Below are positions 44,371 to 55,197 of a stretch of 64,000 bases of DNA, piece after piece. The DNA lies in assembly GCA_002778195.1 (NCBI GenBank), contig PCDI01000007.1, positions 1,661,337 to 1,725,336 on the forward strand, in the 5' to 3' direction. The notes below the pieces were generated by a model. That model saw nothing but the letters and a program-made list of their open reading frames with translations. It did no database searches and had not been told where the DNA came from. The first letter of the stretch is position 1. Every line of letters begins with the position of its first letter. The translations under genes and the position numbers were made by a program. This DNA comes from Raffaelea ambrosiae. Taxonomy: Eukaryota; Ascomycota; Sordariomycetes; Ophiostomatales; Ophiostomataceae.

Positions 44371-46304
44371 TCAAACAGTAACCATCTCTGGCAGTGCCTG
44401 GTACTTGTGGCGACGCATCGAGAACGGCAGCCTCCGCCACAACCGCACGGCCGTCCGTGCTATCCAGCGCCTGTGGTACACTCCGACGCCGGCCAAGACG
44501 ACGCCCAAGACCACGCCGGCCAAGATGGGATGCAGATGCGCGGCGAGTGTGTCCTGCGGCGGGGCCGCCATGGGCGGCACCGTGGTGTGCTTGTGCTTGT
44601 TGACGGCGGGGGAGTACGCCAGCACGGTGCCCTGGCGGTCGACGGCGGCCACGCGCACAAACTTTTTGGTCTTCTTGCCGGGCACCTTGATCATGGTCTC
44701 GAAGCGCTTCTTGTCGACCGACTTGACGTCCACAAAGGCGCCGTCGCGGGTGGCGCTCGTCTGCAGCACCCAGCGGCGCACCTCGGTGGCGCCGTTCCAG
44801 CTGGCATACAGCGCGTTCTCGCGCGGGCGCATGGCCACGTCGGGCGGCGTGCGCGGCTGGCCCGACCAGGTGTACTTGAAGGTGCGGTAGTTCTTGCACC
44901 AGCCAAAGACGTCGAGGTGCACCGGGCAGAGGTGCACGTCGCAGAGCACCTCGCCGGCCTGGGTGAACTCGGTGTACGCCGGGACGTGGCCCCAGCCGAC
45001 CATGACATTGGCGGCGGCGGCGGCAGACGGCGTGGAGGACGACGTCGCGGCGGAAGACGCCTCCTCCTCCTCCTCCTCCGGCGCCAGACGCTGCACCGAG
45101 CCCTGCGACTGGGCCAGCGGCTGCGTGGGCCCGACGTAGCCCTGCAGCAGCCGGGCGGTCATGTGGTCGAGGTCGAGCTGGATGCGCAGGCCGCGGCTGT
45201 GCTGGGCCGTCTTGAGCTTGTCGTAGGCGCCGTTGTCAAAGATGGTCAGGATGTTGCCCGGGTGCCAGGTGACGTGGTGCTGCCAGGTAAAGTTGGTGGC
45301 GGCCCCGCCCGACAGGTCGGTAAAGTTGTTGCCCATGCCGCCCAGCTGCCAGAGGATGCGGCCGGTGTGGCGGTCGATGCAGGCGACGGAGCACAGGTAG
45401 CGCGACGACACAATGTAGTTCTTGTCGGCGTCCTTGGTGATGCCGTTGACGTGGAAGAAGTCAAACGCGCGGTCGGGCGACTGGCCAAACGCGCGGATGG
45501 GCGCCAGGGTGTCGGCCATGGCGACGTGCTCCGAGGCGCGCCACTCAAAGAGCCGCTCGCCCGTCTCCATGTCGATCTCCTGGAACAGGCTGTCGTAGAT
45601 CCAGCCGTCGGCGATGCCAAAGGCCGAGAGGTCAAACGCCTTCTTCTCGTAGATGGTCATCATGGCCGTGCCCTCGTCGGTGAGGAGAAACTCGTGCAGG
45701 TCGCCCTGGAAGTCGCCTGCCGGCGTGATGGTCCGGACCACATCATACGAGGAGTTGAGCTGGAGGGGGCTGTTAGGATCTGTATTTTTTTTTTTCTCTT
45801 TTCTCTTTTCTCTTTACTCTTTTTTTTCCCCTTTTTTTCCTTTTTTTTCTGTTCTTTCTTTCCCTCAAGCAAACTCACCATGAGATAGGACCCCATTCCA
45901 AAGGTGCCATTGTCGCTGCCGGTCCAGAACGTGATGTACTTTTCGCCCTTGTATGTCTGCACCTTGACATCCATGGCCTGGCCCCATTGCGTGTTGATCC
46001 AGACCAGGTCGCCTCTCTGGTCGAGGATGATGGGCCCGGGTGTCGTCACGGCCAGGCCCCGGGGCTCAATGAAGATGTAGCCGTCGGCGCATCGCGAGTC
46101 CAGCTTCTGCACGTTGGTCCAGGGCGATGTCGCGCCAAACGACTCGTAGCTCACCCGGGGGTGCACGCCATAGAAACCCCAGTCATACCAGGCTGACCTC
46201 GTCGCACTGATCGCCGTGGATGATGCTTTTAGGGAGGCAGCCGTTCCGAGGAGGACCTGTAGCACCACCAGCAGCGGCCATCTGGCAGCTGTTGACACGA
46301 TCAT
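44371..46304 (-). CDS. Arylsulfotransferase-like (ASST) protein with signal peptide and C-terminal membrane segment
   Basis: Exons 46304-45879 and 45759-44371 give 604 aa. The N-terminus is hydrophobic and fits a signal peptide (about residues 1-24). Family blocks include FEWRASEHVAMADT, FFHVNGITKDADKNYIVSS, CIDRHTGRILWQLGG and WQHHVTWHPGNILTIFDNG, typical of fungal ASST-like beta-propellers. An acidic run (EEEEEE) and an Ala/Ser run interrupt the second half. A single hydrophobic stretch (HLHPILAGVVLGVVLAGVGV) near the C-terminus precedes a basic tail, so a type I membrane topology is likely. Family knowledge: bacterial ASST moves sulfate between phenols without PAPS; fungal function is unproven. 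The intron 45760-45878 is T-rich. Confidence 0.85.
45781..45866. repeat. T/C-rich low-complexity tract in ASST intron
   Basis: CTTTT- and CTTTTTTTT-type units fill most of the intron 45760-45878 (A-rich in the transcript). Confidence 0.6.
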
Positions 46305-47767
46305 GCTTGCCGGTGAACAGGTGTGAGTGAGAGAGCGTCTCGCCCAAAAAAAAAAAAAAAAGAAAGACTTGTCTCTGGCTGTCCACGGGGCGGGCCAAGC
46401 CTAAAGTCTACGAGAAGGACAGGCGTCTGAGACAAAAGCAGACGGGACGGCCTGGCGAGGTCGCTGGTTGGCGTGTCTGTAGGCAATTATGTCGTGCTCG
46501 ATCGGTACTTTCTTGCCAACAAGACTGCCATACACAGTCGCTGCTCTATCCTATCTCTCGGCCTGGGATTCTCTCATGGATGCCACACAAAGCCAAGAAG
46601 GGGGGGGTAGTGTTCATCAGAAGGAGCAGGCGAGGCAGTACGGTTGTAGGCAATACGCTCGCCCAAGTACCGGTACAAAGTCACGCGACTTGGGGCCTGC
46701 GCGCACTGGTGCTGGGTGCGTTTTTCCCAAAGGGGCAGCTAAGGTGTGGGTGGGCACCATGGTCGAGCTAAACCTGGGCAGGGAGTGGGCTTCCGCGCGG
46801 TTTGGGGGTTTGGGGGGTCGAGGTTGCGCAGCTCTCTAACTAGCCTGGGGCAACATGCGCCTGCTACGGTGTACATAGTACTATGTAGGTATTAGCTAGA
46901 AGATACCGGGGCCAAGAAGCTCCAAGAAGCTGGGCCGGGCGAGGCATGGGCGAGGAAACAGAGCACACCAGCAGGGTTGGCTTTCTTTTCTGCTCTGTGC
47001 ATGCGAGCAGCAGCTTGGGTACCAGTCTTGGCCTCACCACGGCGGGGAAGCGCGAATATGCTATCTCGAGCATGCATGGCATCCGGCGAGCGCATTCGCT
47101 GACTTGCTATTGGTGTGCTGGGATCACACGCCGCAGATCCCAAGACGCTGGTGGAGCGGTGGAGCTGGGCAAACCCCTTATCACGCGAACTGCGAACCAG
47201 AGGCGACTAACATGAAGACCACAGGCGGACGAAGGCGAGAGCAGACGGGCAGGGCAAAGCAGCAGACAAAGAAAAAGGGAGAAACAACGAGGCCGTCGGA
47301 GAGGTGTTTAGGGACGATAGTTTGTGCCAAGACGGAACCAGACAAAAACGAAAAAAAAAGAAGGAAAAGAACGGGGAAAAGAACCATCCCATGTCCCTAA
47401 GATTGCGGTTCTTCCTTGGGCAACTCTTGGCACCTGCGGTTCTTTTTATTTTTTATTTTTATTTTCATTTTTTATTTTGTTTTTCTATTAACGCGTACAC
47501 TCTCTTGAGCAAGCCGTTCGTCATGCGCTACACTGAAACGAGCTCGCGCTGCGTCAGAGAAGAACAGGAGGCCGGCGACGCGCAACCGCTATTGGAGCTG
47601 CAGCATGGGAAAATGACCCCAAAGAGATCCAGCTCAAGACGGCAAGCATACGTATGCGCTCCCGGATGGGGCAAGTTTGACAAGAGTTTTTCGGGGCCGA
47701 GCCCCTGTAATCTCCACCACCACGCAACCCCCTTATCCTGGGGCCGTTCTATCCCCACCCCTCATCG
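46305..47767. other. 1.5-kb intergenic region, no gene seen
   Basis: A T-rich low-complexity stretch lies at 47445-47489. Frames up to 226 codons (47304-47984) run across it into the antisense of the FMO and are not credible genes. Confidence 0.4.
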
Positions 47768-49350
47768 TCACAGCTTCGCCTTCGCGGGCGAACTGCTGCT
47801 CGTCCCAGCCGCGATGGCCGCCTCGGCCTGCTTCCGTGCCCGGTCCCACGCGTCCAGCCGCGGCTGGATCATGCCCGCCCAGATCTCCAGCCAGGCCGGG
47901 TCGAACGGCGGCAGCTCGCGGCCCGTTGTGCCCTCGTGCGGCGGCCCGGCTAGGCCGCGCAGAAACTCAAAGAACTCCTGGTAGTGGGGTGCAATCGCAT
48001 AGTAGGCCCGGCCGCCGCCGAACTGCGCCGTGCGCTCCTGTTCCCACCGCCGCTGCTCGGCCACGGGCGGCAGCGGCTTCTGGTTTCGCCCGGCCAGGAA
48101 GCGCGCCACCGCCACCGCCTGCCACTCATACACCCGGAACGTGAAGCCGCCGCCCAGCATGCCCACAAACGTCAGCGACGGATCGTCGATGTCCCACGTG
48201 TGCTGGTACACGCCCGGCAGCCGGCGGTACGCGGCCTTGATGCGCTGCTGCACCGCGGGCAGAAACGGCAGGCTGAAGGTGTAGCCCGTGCCGAAGACGA
48301 CGTGGTCCACGCCGTCCGCCGTCGACCCGTCCTCGAACGTGATGCCGCCCGTCTGCGCGTCAAAGTGCGTGATCTGCCGCTGGATCACCACGTGCGGGTG
48401 CGTCCACGGCTTGAAGCCGTACGCCGGCAGCGGATCCCCGCGCAGCGACGCGATCACCGGATGCTGTGCATACGGCAGCACCTCGTGGACGATTTCGGAT
48501 GCCGACACGGACGCGCCCACGACGATGACTTTCTGGGGGGGGGTGTTAGCGATGGAGCAAAGACCCGCCTCCCGTCTCCGCCGCCGCGTCTTACCTTGCC
48601 CTGGAACTGGGCGGCCCTTCGGAAGTGCTTGCTGTGCAGAATCCGCCCCGGGAACGCCTCGGCATACTCGGCCAGCCCCGGGATGCGCGGCAGCCACGGC
48701 ACGTTGTAGTGGCCCGAGGCCACCACCAGCGCGTCGAACCGTTCCTGCCACCAGTGGTTCTTCTGGTCCGCCGGGTCCGCCCGCCGCAGCGTCAGCACCC
48801 ACTGGCCGCCGCCGTCGCCGCCGCCGTCCAGCTTCTCGGCGCGCTCGACCGTCGTGTTGAGCGACAGCAGCCGCCGGTCGTAGCCGTTGCGCGTAAAGAT
48901 GTCCTCCACCCACGCGCGCACCGTCTCGTGGTCGCGGAACGGCGCGTTCTCGCCGTACTTGTCCTTGAGGTACGGCGCCGTGTAGTCCGGGAACGGATAC
49001 TCTGTGAAGCTCATGATCCGCGGGTCGATGTTGCTGTGCAGGTTCTCGTGCAGCGCCGTGTCCGAGAAGCGCACCTGGTGGCTGTTCACCGCCTCCGAGA
49101 ACGGCACCACCGCCGGCAGCTGCTCCGGGATCGCCACCGGCCGATCGACGTTCTCCTCGACCACGTCCCTGACCGACGGAAGGCCCGCCGGCAGATGCAG
49201 CGTGGGCACCCAGGTGCCGCCGATCACCGGCCGCCGGTCGAACACGCGGATCTTCTCAAACGCCAGCTCCTTGACCAGCGCATCCGTGGCGATGGCGCCG
49301 GCCGGGCCGGCGCCGATCACGGCCACAGACCGGGCCTTGACGCTACCCAT
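47768..49350 (-). CDS. Flavin-containing monooxygenase (FMO-like, class B)
   Basis: Exons 49350-48595 and 48532-47768 give 506 aa. FAD Rossmann motif RSVAVIGAGPAGAIATDALV (about residues 7-26), FMO/BVMO-type fingerprint ASGHYNVPWLPRIPG, second NADPH motif VIVVGASVSASEIV at the start of exon 2, and FGTGYTFSLPF as the C-terminal signature. The 62-nt intron lies exactly before the NADPH motif and contains a C run. Family knowledge: NADPH-dependent oxygenation at N, S or carbonyl carbon. It shares architecture with the FMO at 6627-8132 but clearly differs in sequence, so the two are not a recent tandem copy. It has 1.4 kb of gene-free DNA on each side. Confidence 0.86.
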
Positions 49351-50763
49351 GGGGTGATGTGGCTGGGAAGACAGAGAAGAACGCCTTGGGTTCTCTTGGT
49401 CGCTGGTCCTGTCGAGAAGAATCGATCGCACGTCGCCAATACCGCAGCAGTCCACACAGTCGATCGATCAAGCAGGGTTCTCCCGGAGCCGTCGCCCTTC
49501 CCGTGCTGGCTGTCGGCTGCTCCCTCTCTCTTTTTATACCGCTCTCCATGTCTCTCACCCACACGTCGGAAACCGATGCCGCAACCGATGGTGTCGCCAT
49601 ACGCCCCGATGGCGTCTTCCAGCTTTTCGAGCACGTAAAGCCCGCGCGCCACCACGGCTCCATCATGCGCAAATCCCCGACCCCGTCGCCGAAGGTGAAT
49701 TGCTGGAATTCGCTGTGGGAAGTGTTTTACAGGATAAGTGCCCCCCCCACAGGTGTGCACGCCTTCCGACACTGCCATTTCTATTGCCGGCTATCTGTCC
49801 GCTGGCGACATGCCATGACACCATGCCCGCCGTATCTCACGACGGTCAGAAATAGCCATGCACTGCACCGTAAGCACATATTTATGGGACCGAGATTCAC
49901 TGGCTGGGGAATGGACAATGCGCACCATATGATTGATGGGTCGGCGAAGAGCATCGTAGAACCGGATATGCCCAGGCCAACGGTTAACAACAAATATCAT
50001 CCACACAACCCAGCTGTAATATGAGAAACATGGAAGGTTTCAAGTCCATATAGATCGAAGACATTCAGGGCTGCGCTTATGAGCATAAATTAGTACACGG
50101 AACATGTGCTTACCCCCTAGCAATGACCCCGGTTGTCAACAGCGGGCAAGCAACAGCGTCCTGCCCCAGGAGTCCCCAGCCGAGGACAGGATCTCGGGAT
50201 GCCTGATTGCACACCCGATTGCCCACCCGAGACATTCAAAGTACACAAATAAAAGTATTGAAGTCATCCAGACTAGGCAGCATATTCTTTTAAATTACCC
50301 ATTAAAACCACACGAAGTCACATAACAAACTGCCCGTGAAAACTATGAGAGCCATTGAGGACAAGGCCCCGACCAAGCCTTTCGTCTCAGACTCGATGCT
50401 GAAGGAGAGTGAATCTGCAAATCCGCGTTCACTCCTACGCGCAATGGATCGAACTAAATGTGGTCTAGATATGCACACGGTCTTTCGAAAGTAGCCACCT
50501 CGAAGAACCCGGGTAGGCCAGAGGCTTTTTATTCTTCATTTATTCACGTACAATTAAGATTCTATGGTTCCACCACGCGAATGGGGGAAAATCCTCTGAT
50601 GGTGACAGTGGATTGCATACTACGTCTCCTGAAGTTCAGCAGAATCAGCTCATTTGTACATTTGTTATGTGCTTCTAGCATTGAACATGCGTATATTTAT
50701 TGACCCACACCTGTTGATGTCTATAGCAATTTCTTTCTATATAACTCTTTCTAGACGGAACCT
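49351..50763. other. 1.4-kb intergenic region, A+T-rich at its right half
   Basis: No supported gene. The part from about 50030 to 50760 is visibly richer in A and T than the flanking genes, which may simply be the mannosidase 3' flank or an old decayed sequence. Confidence 0.4.
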
Positions 50764-53700
50764 CTATGCAACAACAATCCGATACGTGCACACTTGGAAA
50801 GGTGACAACTCAATATCAAAGGCACCGTCGTGCACCTCCATCTCTTCTTCGTCGTCCTCAAGCAGGTTGGTGCGGAAGACGGCCTTGACCGGCCATGCGC
50901 TCTGCACCGTGCCGCGTCCCCAGCCACCGAGAGCATCGTAGACCCTCACAATGATGCTCCGACCCGAGCGGGTGGGCAACGTGTCCGTGGACACATCCTC
51001 GTCGTCTTCGGCGCGCTTGACCATGTCCAGAACCAGGTTGTCGTCGCCCGCGACACGCACAGGGCCACCCACAGCCGACGTCCAGGACGGGGCCGGCGCC
51101 GAGGACGCCTGCTGGGTGCGATGCACAAGCCGCAGCGGGTTGTTGAAGACGGAGGCGGCGCGCACCGTCTCGGCCGACAGGCGGCCGCGGTGGGGAAGGA
51201 TGGCCCAGCGGATGTGGTGGCGGCCCATGTCGGCGGAGTCATCCGGCGCCTTGGGGGCGCGCAGGAGAGAGAGGCTCATGACCTGGCCGGCGGTGGAGAA
51301 GCCGTACTTGCAGTCGTTGAGGATGGACACGCCGTAGGTGTGCTCGGAGAGGTCGGCAAACTTGTGGCCGCAGACCTCAAACTTGGCCATGTTCCACGAC
51401 GTGTTGTAGTGCGTCGGCCGCCGCACCACGCCGTACTGCGTCTCGTAGGCGGCCTCGTCGCTGCGCACGCGCACGGGGAACTCGACCTTGAGCAGCTTCA
51501 TGCTCTCGTGCCAGTCAATCGTGGCCGCGCACTCGACGAGCGCGGGCTGGTCGTCGCGCAAGACGGCGGACAGCGCGACCACAGAGCGGATGGAGCTGAC
51601 GGGGCTCACGGCGACGGTCGTGACCACGCTGACGCGGTGGGGCGCATCCTCGAGGATGGCGGTTGTGGCCTGGGCCCCGAGTGGCTTGCGCGTCTCGAGA
51701 TGGTACACCTCGACGTCCCAGGCCTGCCAGTAGAGCGGCTTGTCGTCGAAGAGCGCAAACTGGTTGGCGGGGCCGGACAGGACTTGGCGTTTCGCGCGCC
51801 GGTCGTAGAGCGACGTGATGCGGCCGTTCTGCACCGCGACAGACAGGTGCTTGTTCGCCAGCTGGAAGACGCCGGGCGACACCTCCTTCACCGTCACGGC
51901 CGGCTCGGCCGCGGGCGACACCGTCCATGGCTGCACAGACAACAGTGCGCCCGTGCCGCGGGCGATGCCCATGCGGCTGTCCGGGAGCGCCACGAACTCG
52001 TCGCGTGGCCACGGCAGCGTGTTCAGCGCCGCCACGACCGAGCCGGGGCTGTCGGCGACACGAGGCGGCTCGTCCAGGCCCAGACTCTGGAAGACGCGGC
52101 TGAGCAGGGCACGGCCCGTGCGGAACACTGTTGCAAACACCTAGACAGCGGTCGGCATTAGAAAAAAGAGAAGGCAGGAAGACGATGCCGTGGAAGATGG
52201 ACAGGAAGTGGCCTACCGCGTCCGAGTCGTCGTAGCACATCTTGATCGCACTGCCGGGCAGGCAGTCGTGGAACTGGCAGAGCAGCACGCCCTGCCACAT
52301 CTCGTCCAGCTCCTTCTTGGGGTAGGCAAAGGCCGGGTCCTCGATGGAGGCGATGGTGGCCAGCAGCTCCAGGTCGTGGAGCAGGAACTCGGCCTGTCGG
52401 TTGTTCCGTTTGGTCGTCGCCTGGGTGGTGTAGACGCCGCGATGCAGCTCAAAGTACAGCTCGCCGTGCCACGTGGCCAGCTGGCCGGCACGGGCCTTGT
52501 GCTCGACGCGTGCAAAGAAGTCGTCGACGCTCGCGCCGCAGTGCACGCGCGGGACAGTGCCCATGGTGTTCGACATGCCCCGAATGCGCCGCAGCCGCTC
52601 GCAGTGCTGCCACGTCGGGCCGCCGCCGCCGTCGCCCTTTCCGAACTAGAGACTGGTTAGGAAACGTGCCATGCGGCGTGTTGGTGGGCCTACACGGTGC
52701 CGGGACCTACTGCGAGGAGTGCGGAGTTGTCCTTGTCCAGAGACTTGTGGTTGCTGATGCTGCGGCGGATGTCGGCCAGATTGCCCTCGGCGCAGTACGT
52801 CTTGGCCGGCGGCATGTGGCAGACGACTTGGCTGCCGTCCAGCGCGACCCTAGAGGCAGACACATTAGGACCACACGACGATTCTTGCAATGCCGGGGCC
52901 GGGACCCGGCCGCTGGGACCCACCAGTTGAAGGTCGTGTGCGGGAACTCGTTCACGCTGTTGAAGCACGGCTTCTGCGTCAGGAACCGGTGCATGCCGGC
53001 CAGCCGGCAGAGCTGCGGCAGCTGGGCCGTGAAGCCAAAGGTGTCGGGCAGCCAGCAGGTGGTGGAGCGGGCGCCGAAGGCGGCCTCGAAAAAGCGCTGG
53101 CCGTACAGGAACTGGCGCACGAGCGACTCGCCGCCGGGGAGGTTCGTGTCGTGCTCGACCCAGCAGCCGCCGATGGGCTGGAACTGGCCGCTGGCCACCT
53201 TGGCGCGGACGCGCTCCCACGCGGCCGGATAGCCCGCCCGGAGCCACTGGAACTGCTGCGCCTGCGAGCAGGCAAACGTCAGCTCGGGGTAGCGGTCCAT
53301 CAGGTCGCACTGGTTGGACCACGAGCGCACGACCTTGCGCTTGGTCTCGGCCCACGGCCACAGCCAGCACGTGTCGATGTGGCAGTGGCCCACCGCGAAC
53401 ACCGTCGGCCGGCCGTCGTCGTCGCTGTCGACACCGACACCGACACCGACAGCGCCGCCGCCGCCGCCGCCGCGCGCATACACGTCGGCCGAGTCGACGT
53501 CGGGGCCCAGGTAGGTCGCGGCGATGGCCCGGCAGCGCGCCAGCGAGCGCGCGTCGGCTGCGTCAAAGGCGTCCATCATGCGGCTGGCCACGCTGAGCGC
53601 CTCCTGCGCCTCCCACGCGCCCTCGGGCAGGTCCTTGGCGGCGTCGTGGATGGCCTGGAAGTCCCAGTACAGCATGCGCGCCGTGTGGTTCGGCGCCACC

Positions 53701-54441
53701 AGGGCGGCCTGCGCCAGCGTGAAGAACTTGTGCTGGTCCGGAGGCTGGATGGAGTCGCCGCCCGCGTTGTTCTTGAAGATGGGCCGGCCGGGCCCGTTGC
53801 CAAACATGCCGTTGCACGCCATTTCCACATACAGCACATGGGGCCGGCCGTCCCGGAAGCTGGCCGGCAGGATCCACTCCACGCGCTCCCCGCGCCCCGT
53901 CAGGCCCTGCAGCGGAACCCCGTCAGCCGTCCACACGGTCGCCTCGTTGCTGCAGTCCCAGTGCAGCTCCACGGCCGGCTGCGCCCCGTCGCCCTCGCCG
54001 CAGCCCAGCAGATCCGCCGGCACCGTCAGCTGCACGCGGAACCAGTGTGTCGTCCACGACGGCCCGAACTGGTCGCCCACGACCGCGGGCCGATACGTGT
54101 TGGTGCTGCACGTCGCCTCGGCGAACGTCGGCCGCGTCGTTCCCGGCGCACTCCATACAGTCAGCTCCACGTGCGGCGCGCCCGACACGACGGCGTAGTT
54201 GAGGGCTCTAACGCAGGTCAAGAGCAAGTCAATAACTCGGCCATGCCTTGCAGCAACCTTTTTGTACACCGTTTTTTCTTCGAACCTACGCCAAAAGATT
54301 GACCTTCTCCCACTGTCCGGGCGTGAGAAAGTTGTCCAGTCGTTTCTTGTACAAGCTGTCGATTCTGCGTCCCACCGGCGCCAGCACCCTCTGCGGGTAG
54401 GCGGACGGCTCTGTGTCTCCGTGACACGCGTGGCTGCACAT
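50764..54441 (-). CDS. AMS1: Vacuolar alpha-mannosidase (GH38, Ams1-type), with apparent +1 frameshift
   Basis: Exons 54441-54290, 54207-52924, 52849-52711, 52643-52217 and 52140-50764 total 3379 nt, about 1125 codons plus one extra base. The start MCSHACHGDTEPSAYP leads into VLAPVGRRIDSLYKKRLDNF. Catalytic-domain marks: GHCHIDTCWLWPW, nucleophile region WLPDTFGFTAQLPQL, FPHTTFNWVALDGSQVVCHM, then LCQFHDCLPGSAIKM in exon 4. Exon 4 begins in frame with FGKGDGGG. It then needs to lose one G in the run near 52617-52628 to reach GPTWQHCERLRRIRGM; no splice choice keeps both. A predictor could skip this by using an acceptor at about 52601. Family knowledge: breaks down free oligosaccharides in the vacuole; about 1080 aa in yeast. 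Sequence error or true mutation are both possible. Confidence 0.82.
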
Positions 54442-54534
54442 TGTCGGTCGTCCGTAGTTTGGTGATGTCCAATATCACCATATGAGGGGTCAGAGAGTGT
54501 CCCGACAGCGTTCTGGCAGCTTTCTGACAGCGTT

Positions 54535-54554
54535 CCCCCCCCCCCCCCCCCCCC
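54535..54554. repeat. Poly-C tract in mannosidase upstream region
   Basis: Twenty consecutive C on the plus strand (poly-G on the gene's sense strand), within the likely core promoter or leader. Confidence 0.85.
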
Positions 54555-54859
54555 GGGCAGCACGTCTAGTCTGGCAGCTCCCACTAGCTCCACCGTGCGC
54601 TCTTCGCTTTTCTCCTCGGCCAATCTTTCACCGAGCCGGTGCCGGGGTGGTGTGCTCGAGGAGCCTGTCGTAGAGTTCTACGCAAATTTCTCCGACTGTC
54701 AGCTGCGTCAGACCGCTGTCGAGTTAAGCGAGGTGGCATGCCTTTGGAACGTCCCAAGCGCCGGAAGTGTGGGGCCACAGAGCAGGCGACTCTCGCCATA
54801 GTTGTGCGATCACCTGGCATGGTCATGGGGCGGATGTCGGAAAGCATGGAGAGCATGGG

Positions 54860-54915
54860 GTATGGAGTATGGAGTGGGTGCTGCTCATCGTACAGGGCAC
54901 GTATGGAGTATGGAG
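54860..54915. repeat. Direct repeat GTATGGAGTATGGAG, two copies
   Basis: Two identical 15-bp copies 41 bp apart, each itself a doublet of TATGGAG; ATACGGAG at 54921 is a further relative. Confidence 0.8.
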
Positions 54916-55197
54916 ACGGAATACGGAGCAATGATAATATTCGCGTTCTTAACTGCTTGTAGGAATTACGGAGCGCGACTCCGCATTACCACCATTCTCC
55001 ACTGGCATCACAGCGTTCACTAGCATGCTAAACGGGGCCGGCTTCCCTTCGCGGTGGCGGTCTAGGCCATCTTCGACAGGCGGCCAATGCACCCGATCCA
55101 AAGCAGTACCCCCCTCCGCAGACAAAGAGTCGGACCTGGTGCTCGTGCTCCCTGCAGTGCAGTGGAGCATTCCTTGCAGTTGGGTCGATGGCACCAC

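Larger units (their letters stand above)
54442..55197. other. Intergenic region with C tract and TATGGAG repeats
   Basis: A run of about 20 C (54535-54554) lies 94 bp before the mannosidase ATG. GTATGGAGTATGGAG occurs twice, at 54860-54874 and 54901-54915. No supported gene. Confidence 0.6.

Noticed and set aside
44407..45888. 493-codon plus-strand frame opposite the ASST-like gene
   Set aside because: Antisense shadow ending in a Phe/Ser run made by the intron T tract.
50030..50760. Possible RIP-degraded transposon relic in A+T-rich DNA
   Set aside because: A+T richness is only moderate and no terminal repeats, transposase or reverse-transcriptase remnants were found.
50830..52161. 443-codon plus-strand frame opposite the mannosidase
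   Set aside because: Antisense shadow rich in Arg, Gly and His.
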